This document shows positions 43,633 to 53,291 of a stretch of DNA of 64,000 bases, one piece after another. How positions within the stretch are numbered: position 1 is the first letter of the stretch; every line of letters begins with the position of its first letter. Under the pieces are notes generated by a model that had not been told where the DNA came from, searched no databases, and saw only the letters and a program-made list of their open reading frames with translations. Source of the DNA: Caldithrix abyssi DSM 13497 (GTDB taxonomy: Bacteria; Calditrichota; Calditrichia; Calditrichales; Calditrichaceae); NCBI RefSeq assembly GCF_001886815.1, contig NZ_CP018099.1, forward strand, positions 4,400,501-4,464,500, given 5' to 3'. The translations under genes were made by a program, and so were the position numbers.

Positions 43633-46600
43633 TCATCCTCTTACCGGATACTTTGTCTTAATTTCTTCAATCAGGCTGGCAAATTCTGCGTATATTTTTT
43701 CAATTTCCGCTGACGTGTAGCAAATTTCGTGCAACTGGTCCGGATGCACAAAATAGAGCGCCACCGGAAAATGCTCCTGCTGAGGATAGAGCTTGCTTAA
43801 CAACAGGGCATAGCCTTTCATCTGCCATTCATACTGCCTGGCTAATTCGCGCACCTGAGCGGCGGAAATTCGATTGGTTTTGTAGTCCACCACCTGCCAC
43901 AATCCCTGTTTGTTTTTAATGATACGGTCAAGCGTTCCGGTGAAAAAGTCCTGTCCCAGGTGCATCATCACGGTTAACTCATTGCGCGCCTCTGCCGCCT
44001 GCAAAATTTGTAGTCCAATCGACGATTGAAAGATTTTTTCTTTTAAGGCCAGAATTTCGCCTTCCAGCTCGGCCCGTTTTTCGCCATCAAACACCTCAAA
44101 CTCAAAGAAAATACGATCCAGAAGCGCATCGTCGTCTCTTTCGTTTTCGGCAAGCAGATCCAGAAAACGGTGAAAAATCTTGCCTTTAACCAGCGAATCA
44201 TCCATCTGGTAGATATTGTCGGCAAAGAGCTGGTAATCGCTTTCAAAAAAACCGAGGTGGTAGCGCTGGTAGTAGTTTTGCGCGTCTTGCACGTAGGTCA
44301 TCAGTCGCGTGGCCGAAAAAATAATCGGCCCGGGGCGTTCCTGCAGCGGACGATAGAGCTGCAGCCTTTTTTCATCCACATCCAACGGTTTTTGCAATTC
44401 GCCCTTTAAATGCTCCAGGCCTTCAAAAAGACCTTTAATCTCTTCCCCTTCGCGGTTTTGCGGTTCATACCCGTAAACCAGGTGCAGCCGATAGTCCCCT
44501 GCTTCGAACAGCTCCGTTTGCCGGTCAAGCAAATCGACGCCGCGGCGGCTGAAAAATTCATTCAGCCATTCCAGCACAGAAGTGCGCTGAATAGCATCGT
44601 TTTTAATTCTGGCCGAAAGGAAGAGATGCTCGCTGGAACGCGTGGCGGCCACGTAAAAAATGCGTTTGGCCTCGGCCAGCTCGCGTTTTTGCTTTTCCGC
44701 CTTTAACAGATTGAGCAGACAAAAATCTTTCGACTGGTACGGACCGTCGGAACGAAAGGGCATGGCGATGCCGATCTCCGGTTCCATGAAAACGGCCTGG
44801 CGCACATTGTCCACATTTTTGGCGTTTAAATAGGGCACAAAAACCACCGGAAACTGCAATCCTTTGGCGGCGTGGATGGTCATTACCTTTACCGTTTCCC
44901 GGTCGTCTAAATTGAGCTGGGGTTCGCCCTCTTTCGAATCTTCTTCAATTAAAAGCTCAACCTGGCGGATTAATTCCAGCAGACCGTTCATGCCGCTTTT
45001 ATTAAAGCGCAGCACATGGTCGATAAATTTTTCGATGTTGGCCAGCAGTTGCTCGCCGTTGATCTGAGCAGAGATCAGCGTACGATACTTTAAATCGTCC
45101 AGCACCATGCGCAACAACTCGCCCAGCGGAATGGCATCGCGCACCTCAATCCAGCGCCGCAGCAGCGCACGGATGTCCAGCAACTTCTGCCTGTGGCCTT
45201 CGTCAAAGGGGCCGTCCAGTTCGCCCGAAAGCTTTTGCCAGTAATTTTCGCCCGGCTGCTGATTTAACAAAAAGAGAACGTGATCGGGCACGAGAAACAG
45301 TCTGGAGCGCAGCAACGCTACCAGGTAAAAATCGTTGGAAGGCGCCGCTAAAAAATGGAGCAGGTGGTAAAAATCGTAAATTTCTTGCTTTTGCCAGAAG
45401 CCGACGCCTTTTACGGTTTTAAACGGAATATTCCACCGGCGCAGGCTCTGTTCCACGGCCAGCAGGGCATTGCGGCTGCGCAACAAGATGGCGATATCGC
45501 CAAAAGTCAGCGGGCGCTCCACCTCTTCGTCGCCCTGTCTTTCATGGCATGTAACCTTTTCCTGCCGCACCAGCCGATCGATGGTTTGCGCCATGTACTC
45601 TTCTTCGTTAAGTCCGTCTTCTTCGCGCAGCAGGGCAAGTTCCAGGCGCCCTTTTTCCATGGCCGTTCGCTGCGCCACCAGCGGTTCGAACTCCACTTCA
45701 TACATATTATGCGCCTGCGGTTGCAGCAGATCGGCAAACAGATCATTGATAAAGGCATTCAAACGAGGCAAAAAGCGAAAGCTGTTTTTCAACACAACAT
45801 TGCCCGGGTATTCCGGCGCATTTTTTACGCCGGCGGCCAGCGCCAGTTTTTCTTTAACCGTTTTAAAGATGCGAATATCGGCGTTGCGAAAGCCGTAAAT
45901 AGATTGTTTGGGATCGCCCACCACAAAAATTTTGTGAGGCTGCAGGGCGCCGTCTTCCGTGGCCAGCAGTTCGATAATTTGCCACTGCAGGGCGTTGGTG
46001 TCCTGAAACTCATCGACCATGATGAATTCGTAACGGCGCACGAGCTCTTCTCGAATCTGCTCGTTGTTTTGCAACAGCCGCAGGGTTTTAATCAGCAGGT
46101 CTTCGAAGTCAACGCCGGGAATTTCCGTCTTCAGCTGTTCAAAAAATTCACGTGCCGCGCGGTACATTTCCAGAATGATTTTAAACAAATGGTAATAGCG
46201 GCGATCGGCTTGTTGCGGCGGCGGGCCCGGATCAAAGTTTTGCTTTAATTCTAACAAATGCGCGCTGTGCTCGCTGAGCTGCAAGATGGCTTCTTCGCTG
46301 CCGGCAACCCACGACTTTTTGCCGCCAAACTGTCTCAAACTGCCGTAAGCCTTGCCGCTGCTGGCCGTAAAAGCTTCAAGAGCTGCAATAATTTTGCGGA
46401 AATCTTCCAGCTCCAGCTCGGGTTTTGCAACCAGCGTCTTCAGGCTAACCATGTGTTGGTGTTTTTTAACGGCGTTGTTAGAGGCCCCGGGCAGCAAACG
46501 ATCGCTCAGATGTCCGGCCAGAGTCATAACCTGCCGCAAAGCTTGCTGCGGCCATAACTGGCGGATGGCGTTCAACCACAGTTCGGAGACAAAATCGAAA

Positions 46601-47208
46601 TAGGCCTGTTCGTCGGCAAACTGTTCAAAGCGTCGCACAATATGCGCCATTTCGAAGGGTTGCAGCAGCGCCCGCCGCAGCAGAACTTTCACCTTTTGCG
46701 GGTCAAAATGCTGGAAAAGCTCAAAATAGGCCGCGCGCTTCTCAGCATCCTGCTCGCCGTTCACCTGCTCGAACAGCTGATCGATGGCCCGGTTCATCAA
46801 CATGTTGGTTTGCATTTCGTCCAGTTCGCTAAAATCGGGCGGCAACCCCGCTTCGATGGGATACTCGCGCAAAACGCGAGCGCAAAAGGAATGGATGGTG
46901 GAAATGGCCACCGAATTTAACTGATCGCGAATGCCCAAAAGGTGCTGATAGGCGGCCGGGTCTTCGGCGTTTTTTAAGTGTTCTTCCACGGCCCGGGCGA
47001 TGCGCTCGCGCATTTCGCCGGCCGCCTTGTTGGTAAAGGTAATGGCCAGTATTTTACGCGCCAGACGCGGACGGCCATGGTACTTTTTTACGGCGATCTC
47101 CATGAAGCGCTCCACCAGCAGGCGCGTTTTACCGGCCCCCGCGCCGGCGGTAACGCTGATATTGCGCGAAAAATCCAGCGCGCGCTTTTGTTCCTCGGTT
47201 AACTGCAT
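43633..47208 (-). CDS. addA: AddA-type helicase-nuclease (UvrD-like helicase plus PD-(D/E)XK nuclease)
   Basis: 1191 residues. It has the UvrD-family Q motif, then Walker A 'AGAGAGKT' (21-28), 'DEFQDTNALQW' (motif II), 'GDPKQSIYGFRNAD' (III) and 'VMTIHAAKGLQFPVVF' (V). The C-terminal PD-(D/E)XK nuclease has 'GTLDRIIKN' and 'VVDYKTNR'. With AddB it processes double-strand breaks for RecA loading, the role of RecBCD elsewhere. It follows addB by 43 bases. Confidence 0.93.
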   Translation of the reverse strand: MQLTEEQKRALDFSRNISVTAGAGAGKTRLLVERFMEIAVKKYHGRPRLARKILAITFTNKAAGEMRERIARAVEEHLKNAEDPAAYQHLLGIRDQLNSVAISTIHSFCARVLREYPIEAGLPPDFSELDEMQTNMLMNRAIDQLFEQVNGEQDAEKRAAYFELFQHFDPQKVKVLLRRALLQPFEMAHIVRRFEQFADEQAYFDFVSELWLNAIRQLWPQQALRQVMTLAGHLSDRLLPGASNNAVKKHQHMVSLKTLVAKPELELEDFRKIIAALEAFTASSGKAYGSLRQFGGKKSWVAGSEEAILQLSEHSAHLLELKQNFDPGPPPQQADRRYYHLFKIILEMYRAAREFFEQLKTEIPGVDFEDLLIKTLRLLQNNEQIREELVRRYEFIMVDEFQDTNALQWQIIELLATEDGALQPHKIFVVGDPKQSIYGFRNADIRIFKTVKEKLALAAGVKNAPEYPGNVVLKNSFRFLPRLNAFINDLFADLLQPQAHNMYEVEFEPLVAQRTAMEKGRLELALLREEDGLNEEEYMAQTIDRLVRQEKVTCHERQGDEEVERPLTFGDIAILLRSRNALLAVEQSLRRWNIPFKTVKGVGFWQKQEIYDFYHLLHFLAAPSNDFYLVALLRSRLFLVPDHVLFLLNQQPGENYWQKLSGELDGPFDEGHRQKLLDIRALLRRWIEVRDAIPLGELLRMVLDDLKYRTLISAQINGEQLLANIEKFIDHVLRFNKSGMNGLLELIRQVELLIEEDSKEGEPQLNLDDRETVKVMTIHAAKGLQFPVVFVPYLNAKNVDNVRQAVFMEPEIGIAMPFRSDGPYQSKDFCLLNLLKAEKQKRELAEAKRIFYVAATRSSEHLFLSARIKNDAIQRTSVLEWLNEFFSRRGVDLLDRQTELFEAGDYRLHLVYGYEPQNREGEEIKGLFEGLEHLKGELQKPLDVDEKRLQLYRPLQERPGPIIFSATRLMTYVQDAQNYYQRYHLGFFESDYQLFADNIYQMDDSLVKGKIFHRFLDLLAENERDDDALLDRIFFEFEVFDGEKRAELEGEILALKEKIFQSSIGLQILQAAEARNELTVMMHLGQDFFTGTLDRIIKNKQGLWQVVDYKTNRISAAQVRELARQYEWQMKGYALLLSKLYPQQEHFPVALYFVHPDQLHEICYTSAEIEKIYAEFASLIEEIKTKYPVRG

Positions 47209-47251
47209 GGGCCCTGCATCCTTAATGATTCTTGCAAGTTTGTTCTACCTC

Positions 47252-50200
47252 TCATTCGCTTTCTCCGCCATTATTCTGCTGGACGGCCTCTGGCTTTTCT
47301 TTTTGCAAAGCGGCAATGCGTTCCAGTTTTCCTCTCACCTTTTGACACATACGCCGATATTCACAATAGCTCTCGCAAAAGCGGTCGCCGGGATTAAGGG
47401 TGTGATGAAACACGCCGTTTTGAATCTGCCCAATGTAAGCCAGAGCGAATGCAACGGAACGATTGAGCATCTCGTTAAATGTCAATTGATGCCCGTCGTT
47501 TTCATCTACCAGGTTTTTGTTGGGCAAAAAGGCCCGAGTGCTGGAATCATGCAGAGATGGGCAGTTGCGGTCGGCCACTGCCGCTTTCAATTGCACTTCA
47601 TCGCTCGATTTTAAAGAGTAAAGTCCGCCGTAAACCGGGGTGCACTTCGGCAAAATTTGCGGGAGCGCCGCCAGGTAAAGGGGAATTTGCAAAAGGCGCC
47701 CCTCATTAATTTCGTTGATCAGGCCGCTGCCCACCGAACCTGTTTTGTAATCGATGATCGCCGCATGACCATGCTCATCCAGGTCAACGCGATCGATTCG
47801 GCCCTGCAAACGCAGCGTTTGATCTCCGCTTTTCAAAAGCACAGCCTCTTTGATCGACTGCGGGTCCGCCGGAAAATCGCCGCTGTAACCAAAAGACAGT
47901 TCAAAGTTCTGCGGTAAAAAGGGCATGGAAGCGGCGCGTTCTTCCTCTTTTTCCAGGAAAGCCGGCAAAATGCCTTTCAGCCGCTCGTTGCCTGAAAAAC
48001 GCAGTTTTTCCATCTCCCAGAACAGACCGCTGTAAGGCAGGGCGGCAAATTCCTCCAGAGCAATGGCCAATAAACGATCGGCAAAACGCCAGGGCTGATC
48101 CTGCTGGCCGATTTCTTTAAGCTCCGAGTAAAAGCGGAACAAAATCGTGTGCAATAGCTGACCGCGTTCCAGCGGGGTTAGCTCTTCTTCCATTCCGGCC
48201 GGCGCTTCGATCTTTAAAACATAGCGTAAAAAGAACTGCATGGGGCAGCGGGCGTAAGTTTCCAGGCGACTGACCGACCAGGTGTGGCGCGCGTATTTTT
48301 GCCTTAACGCGTCGGTCACTACGGTAAAGAGGGACAAGTTGCCTTCATATTCTGAAAAAGCGCCGCCCATGGAACGCGCCAGACTGATGCGAATTTGATC
48401 GATTAAATTTTTTAAAAGCGTTTCGTTTTGCGGCTGCAGGGCGCGCAACAAACGCAAATTTTCTATTGCCCCCTGCCGCAGCTCCGGATTAGCGATCCAC
48501 TGCAGGTTAAGACCAAATTCCTTCCACAATTTTTGTTCGTTTTCAAAAAGCGGATCATCGTCGGCGGGCTGTTGCCAATCGACCAGCGCCACATCCTGCA
48601 GATCGGCCAGAAAAGAAGAAGGCACCAGCGCCTCTTCCTGCTGGTATTGCGGATAGGTCAAATAAACCTGACTGGCGCCGCCATCCAGCAACTGGTAGAA
48701 CAAGAAACGGTCCTGATCCAGCAATTCTTCGCTGGCCACCAGCCCCAGCTCGTATCGCACGCGATCGTTAAAAAAGATATCTTTAACCGAAGCGCGCGGA
48801 AAATCGCCGTCCACCAGTCCGCCCAAAAAAAGCGCCTCGAAATCGACGGACAAAATTTCCAGACGGGGCATGATTTGTACGCCATAATCGGGCCATTCAG
48901 TAAGGTTGTAGGTAGCGGTTAACACGGCGCGTTGCAGGCTTTCCATCAACTGCCTGCTTTTAAAAGACGTCTTGCCGTAAATCAAAGAAAGCGTCCACAA
49001 GCTGCGTTCAAAAACCTTGACAAAGCGGTTGTAAGCCCGAAAGTTGTGCTCCTTCTGGCGCTCCGTAAGGCGGGGATTCTCTGCTTCGTACCACCTCAAT
49101 AAGCCCAGACGTTCGCAAAGTTCCAGGTATTTTTTACGGAACGCGTCGGCCGCCGCCTCGCGCGGAAAGGCAAACAGCGGCTGCAAAAGCGTTTTTAATA
49201 GCTCAACCTGCTCCAGCGCCTTTTCCTGGTTCCAGCCGTTTTCTTCATCTGCCCGGGCCTGCAGCGGGATAAAGCGTTTTAAGGCTTCAAGACTTCTTTC
49301 GTTCAGGGCGCGGACACGCGCCTTAACGATGATGCTTTTCAACAGATCAAAATCGATTTCTTCAGGCTTTTGCACAAATTGATTTTGTAAAAAGGCCAGG
49401 GTCTGCTCCGCCGGGAAATCCTCTTCGATGATGGTCAACACATCTAAAAAAGCGGAGATCAACGGCGAGCGGATCAGTTCAAAGCCGGTGGAAAGATTAA
49501 ACGGAATGCCGAAATCTTCAAATACCTGGCGGATGGTTTGCGCGTACTTTTCCAGATGGCTGAAGGTGACAGCTATTTTGTGCAACGGAACGCCCTGCGC
49601 ATTTAACTGTCTTATTTTTCCCGCAATAAAAGCCACTTCTCGTTCTCGACTGCTCAACCCCACCACATGAATGCGCTGGCTGAGATCGTGCTTTTGGGGG
49701 CGATCCTTGCGATTGAACAGAAAACGCGCCAGAAAGGAAGGCGTCGATTTGTGTTCGATCCGGGCGCCGATCAGCTTAAATTTTTCCAGCGCCTGGAGCG
49801 TGTGCCGAAACAGTTCTTGATTGGCCTGCAAAAAGTCCAGCTGCACATGCACTGGCAGCCACTGCCCCACGCGTTTGATAAAATCGATCATGGGCGGACT
49901 GAACAAACCGTAACCGCTAATGTAAAGCGCCTTAACCTGCGGAAACAATTTTTCGAACTGCTGGCGCGTAACCTGGCGCGCGGCCGTGGTCCTGGCAAAG
50001 GGTTCGTCAATAAATTCCGCGCCCAACTTTTCTTCGATCTTCTCCAGTAACCGCACAAAGTCGGTAAATTTTTCGGGATGCACTTCCAGCTCCTGCGGGT
50101 CTTTGCCGGCCAGCTCGGTAGAAGTAAAGCCAAAACTGCGCAGCTCTCCGGTCATTTCCCAAACGCGGTTAACCAAACCGCCCTTCACCTGCTGCCCGCG

Positions 50201-50524
50201 CGTTAAATATTGAAACGCTTCCGCCTGCTGTTCAAGAATTTCCTGGATCAACACCAGCATGGTGTCGGCGGGCAGCAATCTCGCCGGATGGGGCAAATGC
50301 TGGTAAATGTGCAGCAATAGCCGGTCAAAAGTAAACACCGGCGGATCAATCAAAGCGCGTTTGCCGGCCAGGTTGGTCAGGGTGCGCTTTAAACGACGCA
50401 CGGCGCGGTTTACCGGCACAATTACCAGCGCCGTTAAATGATTCTGCTCAAGGTGTTCGCTGATTTGATCCTGAAAAGCAAAATAAGAGCCCGGCGCCCT
50501 GCAGGTAACGTAAATATGATTCAT
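47252..50524 (-). CDS. addB: AddB-type nuclease subunit
   Basis: 1090 residues. The C-terminal nuclease has 'GRIDRVDLDEHG' and 'AIIDYKTGSVG'. One Cys in 'ARCPMQFF' plus 'CESYCEYRRMC' near the end form the four-Cys iron-sulfur site of AddB nucleases. The N-terminal helicase-like part has no Walker A (it reads 'TALVIVPVNRAVRRL' there), so this half is probably not an active ATPase. Bacillus AddB keeps a Walker A; loss of it is known in some lineages. It is divergent from the transglutaminase gene, with a 204-base gap between the starts. Confidence 0.9.
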   Translation of the reverse strand: MNHIYVTCRAPGSYFAFQDQISEHLEQNHLTALVIVPVNRAVRRLKRTLTNLAGKRALIDPPVFTFDRLLLHIYQHLPHPARLLPADTMLVLIQEILEQQAEAFQYLTRGQQVKGGLVNRVWEMTGELRSFGFTSTELAGKDPQELEVHPEKFTDFVRLLEKIEEKLGAEFIDEPFARTTAARQVTRQQFEKLFPQVKALYISGYGLFSPPMIDFIKRVGQWLPVHVQLDFLQANQELFRHTLQALEKFKLIGARIEHKSTPSFLARFLFNRKDRPQKHDLSQRIHVVGLSSREREVAFIAGKIRQLNAQGVPLHKIAVTFSHLEKYAQTIRQVFEDFGIPFNLSTGFELIRSPLISAFLDVLTIIEEDFPAEQTLAFLQNQFVQKPEEIDFDLLKSIIVKARVRALNERSLEALKRFIPLQARADEENGWNQEKALEQVELLKTLLQPLFAFPREAAADAFRKKYLELCERLGLLRWYEAENPRLTERQKEHNFRAYNRFVKVFERSLWTLSLIYGKTSFKSRQLMESLQRAVLTATYNLTEWPDYGVQIMPRLEILSVDFEALFLGGLVDGDFPRASVKDIFFNDRVRYELGLVASEELLDQDRFLFYQLLDGGASQVYLTYPQYQQEEALVPSSFLADLQDVALVDWQQPADDDPLFENEQKLWKEFGLNLQWIANPELRQGAIENLRLLRALQPQNETLLKNLIDQIRISLARSMGGAFSEYEGNLSLFTVVTDALRQKYARHTWSVSRLETYARCPMQFFLRYVLKIEAPAGMEEELTPLERGQLLHTILFRFYSELKEIGQQDQPWRFADRLLAIALEEFAALPYSGLFWEMEKLRFSGNERLKGILPAFLEKEEERAASMPFLPQNFELSFGYSGDFPADPQSIKEAVLLKSGDQTLRLQGRIDRVDLDEHGHAAIIDYKTGSVGSGLINEINEGRLLQIPLYLAALPQILPKCTPVYGGLYSLKSSDEVQLKAAVADRNCPSLHDSSTRAFLPNKNLVDENDGHQLTFNEMLNRSVAFALAYIGQIQNGVFHHTLNPGDRFCESYCEYRRMCQKVRGKLERIAALQKEKPEAVQQNNGGESE

Positions 50525-50728
50525 GATAAGGTTTCATTAATTGTACTCAAGTACACCAAATTTAGACCTTTTGGATTTTCAATTCAAAAAAATATTGCAA
50601 GACGCATTGGAAGAACAGCGCTTGTTCTTTTATTACCGGACAGAATTCCTCTCTTTAAATGGATTTATTCTGCAGAATCCACTAAATTTAGGGGCGGAAC
50701 AACTTTTGGACAAAATGGAGGTGCTGTC

Positions 50729-52318
50729 ATGCGCTTGTTAAACAGTGTTTTAATCTTGTTGGTTGCGTTGACCGTAACCTGGAGCTATCCGGGGAAGATG
50801 CTTAAAAAAATTGCAACGCCGGGTAAATTTTGCACGGGACTGACCTTTGACGGAAAATTTTTATGGGTGGCCGATTACAAAGCGGATCAGATTTTTAAGA
50901 TTGATCCTGAAAGCGGGAAGGTTGTGCACCAGATTCCCTCGCCGGGTTTTTGGCCCATGGGGCTGGCCTGGGACGGGAAACACCTGTGGAATGTGGACGC
51001 CAAAGCCAAAAAGATTTATAAACTGGATGCGCAGTCCGGCCAGATTTTAACAGCGCTTGATGCCCCTTCCGCTGATCCGCAGGGGCTGACCTGGGACGGC
51101 CAGACACTATGGATCAGCGATGCGCGTAAAAACCGCATTATGAGTCTTGATTTAAGCGACGGTACGGCGGTTAAACGCTACAAAGGGCCGGCAAAACGCG
51201 TAAATGGCCTTACCTTCGACGGAAAATATTTGTGGGCCAGCGATCGATTGCAAAACGAAATTTACATGATCGATCCGCAAAACGGTGAAATCATTCTGAT
51301 CATTGACGCGCCCGGCCCCTATGCGCGCGGTCTGGCCTTTGACGGCAAAAATCTGTGGTGTGTGGACTACCAGAACGATCAGCTTTATCAACTGGTGCGC
51401 AAGGACGACGAAAAGTTCCGCTTAAAAGACAAGCGGCACGCCCGCATTACCCTGACCGATCAGGTAAACGCTTACGGAAGCGGAAGCATCCACAGCCTGG
51501 AATTTTACATTGCCGTGCCACAGGAGCTGCCAAATCAGAAGATTCTCAAAAAATCCTTTACGCCCCAACGGTTTAAAATGGTTCAGGATCAGTGGAATCA
51601 ACCGGTGGCATTGTTTCATTTTCAGGACATCCAGGCTAATGCAAAAGTGGAAGTGCAGATGACCGTTGAAGCTGAAATTTACGCCATCGATTATTTTATC
51701 TTCCCGGAAGATGTCGGCTCTTTACAGGATATCCCCACAGAAATCCGCCAGCGCTACACGGCCGACGGCGGCAAATATTTGTTGAATGATCCTTACATTC
51801 AAAAAACCGCCAGAGAAATTATCGGAAACGAACGGCATCCTTACTGGATGGCGCGTAAAATATTCGATTTTGTCAGAAATCAACTGGAATACAAGCTGGA
51901 GGGAGGCTGGAATGCGGCGCCGGTGGTTCTACAGCGCCAGACCGGTTCATGTTCGGAATACACCTTTAGTTTTATCGCTCTTTGTCGGGCCGTTGGTTTG
52001 CCGGCGCGTTATGTGGGCGCCATTGTGGTGCGCGGCGACGACGCCAGCATGGATGAAGTGTTCCACCGCTGGCCGCAGGTTTACCTGCCCAATTACGGCT
52101 GGGTACACATCGATCCTCAGGGCGGCGACAAACCAGTGGCGCGCGACAGGGCCATGAACATCGGGCACCTGAGTAACCGCTTTTTAATCACCACCCTCAA
52201 CGGCGGCGATTCGAAATATCTGGGCTGGTATTACAATTACAACCAGATTTACCAATGCGATCCGCAATTAAAGATCGAAATCGAAACGTTTGCCGAGTGG
52301 GAGCCGCTGGAAAATTAG
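50729..52318 (+). CDS. exported beta-propeller plus transglutaminase-like protein
   Basis: 529 residues from ATG 50729, with GGAGGTG nine bases before it; the frame is open upstream but without a signal peptide. A signal peptide (1-20) is followed by five repeats of the form 'GLTFDGKFLWVADYKADQIF' (about 37-240), giving a YWTD/SMP30-like propeller. A linker beta domain follows, then a transglutaminase-like domain with Cys408 ('GSCSEY'), His446 ('FHRWPQVYL') and Asp462 ('HIDPQGG'), the full catalytic triad. Such domains cut or join amide bonds. The target is unknown; it is presumably periplasmic or extracellular. It is the only clear plus-strand gene in the window. Confidence 0.88.
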   Translation: MRLLNSVLILLVALTVTWSYPGKMLKKIATPGKFCTGLTFDGKFLWVADYKADQIFKIDPESGKVVHQIPSPGFWPMGLAWDGKHLWNVDAKAKKIYKLDAQSGQILTALDAPSADPQGLTWDGQTLWISDARKNRIMSLDLSDGTAVKRYKGPAKRVNGLTFDGKYLWASDRLQNEIYMIDPQNGEIILIIDAPGPYARGLAFDGKNLWCVDYQNDQLYQLVRKDDEKFRLKDKRHARITLTDQVNAYGSGSIHSLEFYIAVPQELPNQKILKKSFTPQRFKMVQDQWNQPVALFHFQDIQANAKVEVQMTVEAEIYAIDYFIFPEDVGSLQDIPTEIRQRYTADGGKYLLNDPYIQKTAREIIGNERHPYWMARKIFDFVRNQLEYKLEGGWNAAPVVLQRQTGSCSEYTFSFIALCRAVGLPARYVGAIVVRGDDASMDEVFHRWPQVYLPNYGWVHIDPQGGDKPVARDRAMNIGHLSNRFLITTLNGGDSKYLGWYYNYNQIYQCDPQLKIEIETFAEWEPLEN

Positions 52319-52470
52319 CGCACGCCGTAGCAAAACTGTTCAGGGAAAACCTTCGCCCTTACGAGTACGGCAATTCTCTTCCTATTTTACGGATAAGGGC
52401 CAGTAAAAAAAATTGCACTGGCCATTATTCCCACGAAGGTGTGGTTTTTACACGCGCTCGTTTCGATACG

Positions 52471-52630
52471 TCCCGCTCCCCTTCGGCTGCGCTCCCTTCG
52501 ACTCCGCTCAGGGAGCGGAGTGGTACGGTTGTTGAGCGAAGTCGAAATAACCGTTGATTGTGAAGGAACTTTCATCGACGGCGCTCCCCCTTCGACTACG
52601 CTCCCTTCGATTGCGCTCAGGGAGCGGTGA
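52471..52630. repeat. dispersed hairpin repeats of CTTCGGCTGCGCT / CAGGGAGCG type
   Basis: Two copies of the module occur: 52471-52520 (CCCCTTCGGCTGCGCTCCC then TCAGGGAGCGGAG) and about 52589-52627 (CCCCCTTCGACTACGCTCCC then CAGGGAGCGG). They are related to 43436-43500. Between them is GTTGAGCGAAGTCGAAATAA, the usual partner arm of this kind of repeat. Confidence 0.8.
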
Positions 52631-52682
52631 AAAAGCGAGCGGTTTCAGCCCGCGTTCTTTGTGAAGGATTGATTCACAGCTT

Positions 52683-52720
52683 AAAAGGCCTCCGGCTGAA
52701 AATTGCCAGAGACCTTTTTG
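52683..52720 (-). terminator. imperfect terminator-like hairpin
   Basis: AAAAGGCCTCCGGC and GCCAGAGACCTTTT can pair with two bulges around an 8-base loop. On the minus strand it lies just after the stop of the T9SS-tail remnant, as if it once ended that gene. Confidence 0.5.
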
Positions 52721-52727
52721 TTTGAGT

Positions 52728-52850
52728 TTACTTAATCAACATCATCTTTTTCGACTGCGCAAAGCCTTTATCCGTGGTCAGGCGGTAGATGTACACGCCA
52801 AAGGAAAGGTTTTGAACCGGGAATAATAGGATTGAAGGATGGACTTGATT
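52728..52850 (-). pseudogene. remnant of a T9SS-secreted protein: C-terminal sorting-domain end
   Basis: On the minus strand the frame ending at TAA 52728 reads 'GVYIYRLTTDKGFAQSKKMM' and then LIK. That is the last beta strands of a type A T9SS sorting domain ('NGVYFYRLT...SKKMLLLK' type). Upstream the frame is stopped at 52851, with no start codon and no further domain similarity. The body of the gene is lost or was cut away. A terminator-like hairpin follows at 52683-52720. Confidence 0.75.
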
Positions 52851-52916
52851 TTAATGGCTCAAAGAAAGGTAATTTTAAAAATTAGGAGCATATTTTCGAC
52901 ATCAAAAAAGCTTAAT

Positions 52917-52951
52917 CTTGTTAATCTTGTAATCAAGAAAATCATGGTTCA
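52917..52951. repeat. 35-base dispersed repeat, copy 1
   Basis: CTTGTTAATCTTGTAATCAA then GAAAATCATGGTTCA. A second copy at 60652-60686 differs at two positions. It lies between the two secreted-protein remnants, as if inserted there. Confidence 0.8.
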
Positions 52952-52966
52952 GAACAATTTGCCCTG

Positions 52967-53167
52967 TCACAACACCGCCCGTGCTTCGGCGCCGTCGGCG
53001 TGGAAAACGACCGCTGTTTTAATGCTATCGGAATACTCAAAGTCAACATCCGTACCATCCCAGTACTGAAAATAACCGATAATATTTTGCCCGTGGGCGG
53101 TAAAGGTTTGCTGGGCCTCGGCTTTGACGGAGTAATAGGGATTACTGTGTATTAAGATTTTGTTCAA
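52967..53167 (-). pseudogene. fragment of a secreted repeat-domain protein
   Basis: A 66-residue open frame containing 'YYSVKAEAQQTFTAHGQNII' and 'YFQYWDGTDVDFEYSDSI' and ending at '...ARAVL'. The pattern (a short sandwich strand, 'F.YWDGTDV', then a strand) resembles the small repeat domains in front of T9SS tails in secreted proteins. The fragment has no signal peptide and no convincing ribosome binding site. It probably comes from the same lost gene as 52728-52850. Confidence 0.5.
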
Positions 53168-53291
53168 TCTAACCTAACCTGATTATTACAGTTTAAGTTT
53201 TCGTATCATTAAATATCAAGAAAATTATAATTATCATTTTTAATATATGAATATTTCTTCTTAACATTTCTCTCTCCTCTCTTTAATAAAA

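Larger units (their letters stand above)
52319..53291. other. gene-free region with repeats and remains of a secreted-protein gene
   Basis: After the transglutaminase stop come TTCGGCTGCGCT-type repeats (52471-52630) and a terminator-like hairpin. Then follow a C-terminal remnant of a T9SS cargo gene and a second remnant of the same kind of protein at 52967-53167. The last ~125 bases are AT-rich with no signal I recognise. Confidence 0.7.

Noticed and set aside
45355-46248. 297-residue plus-strand frame inside addA
   Set aside because: Antisense shadow of a well-supported gene; no recognisable domain.
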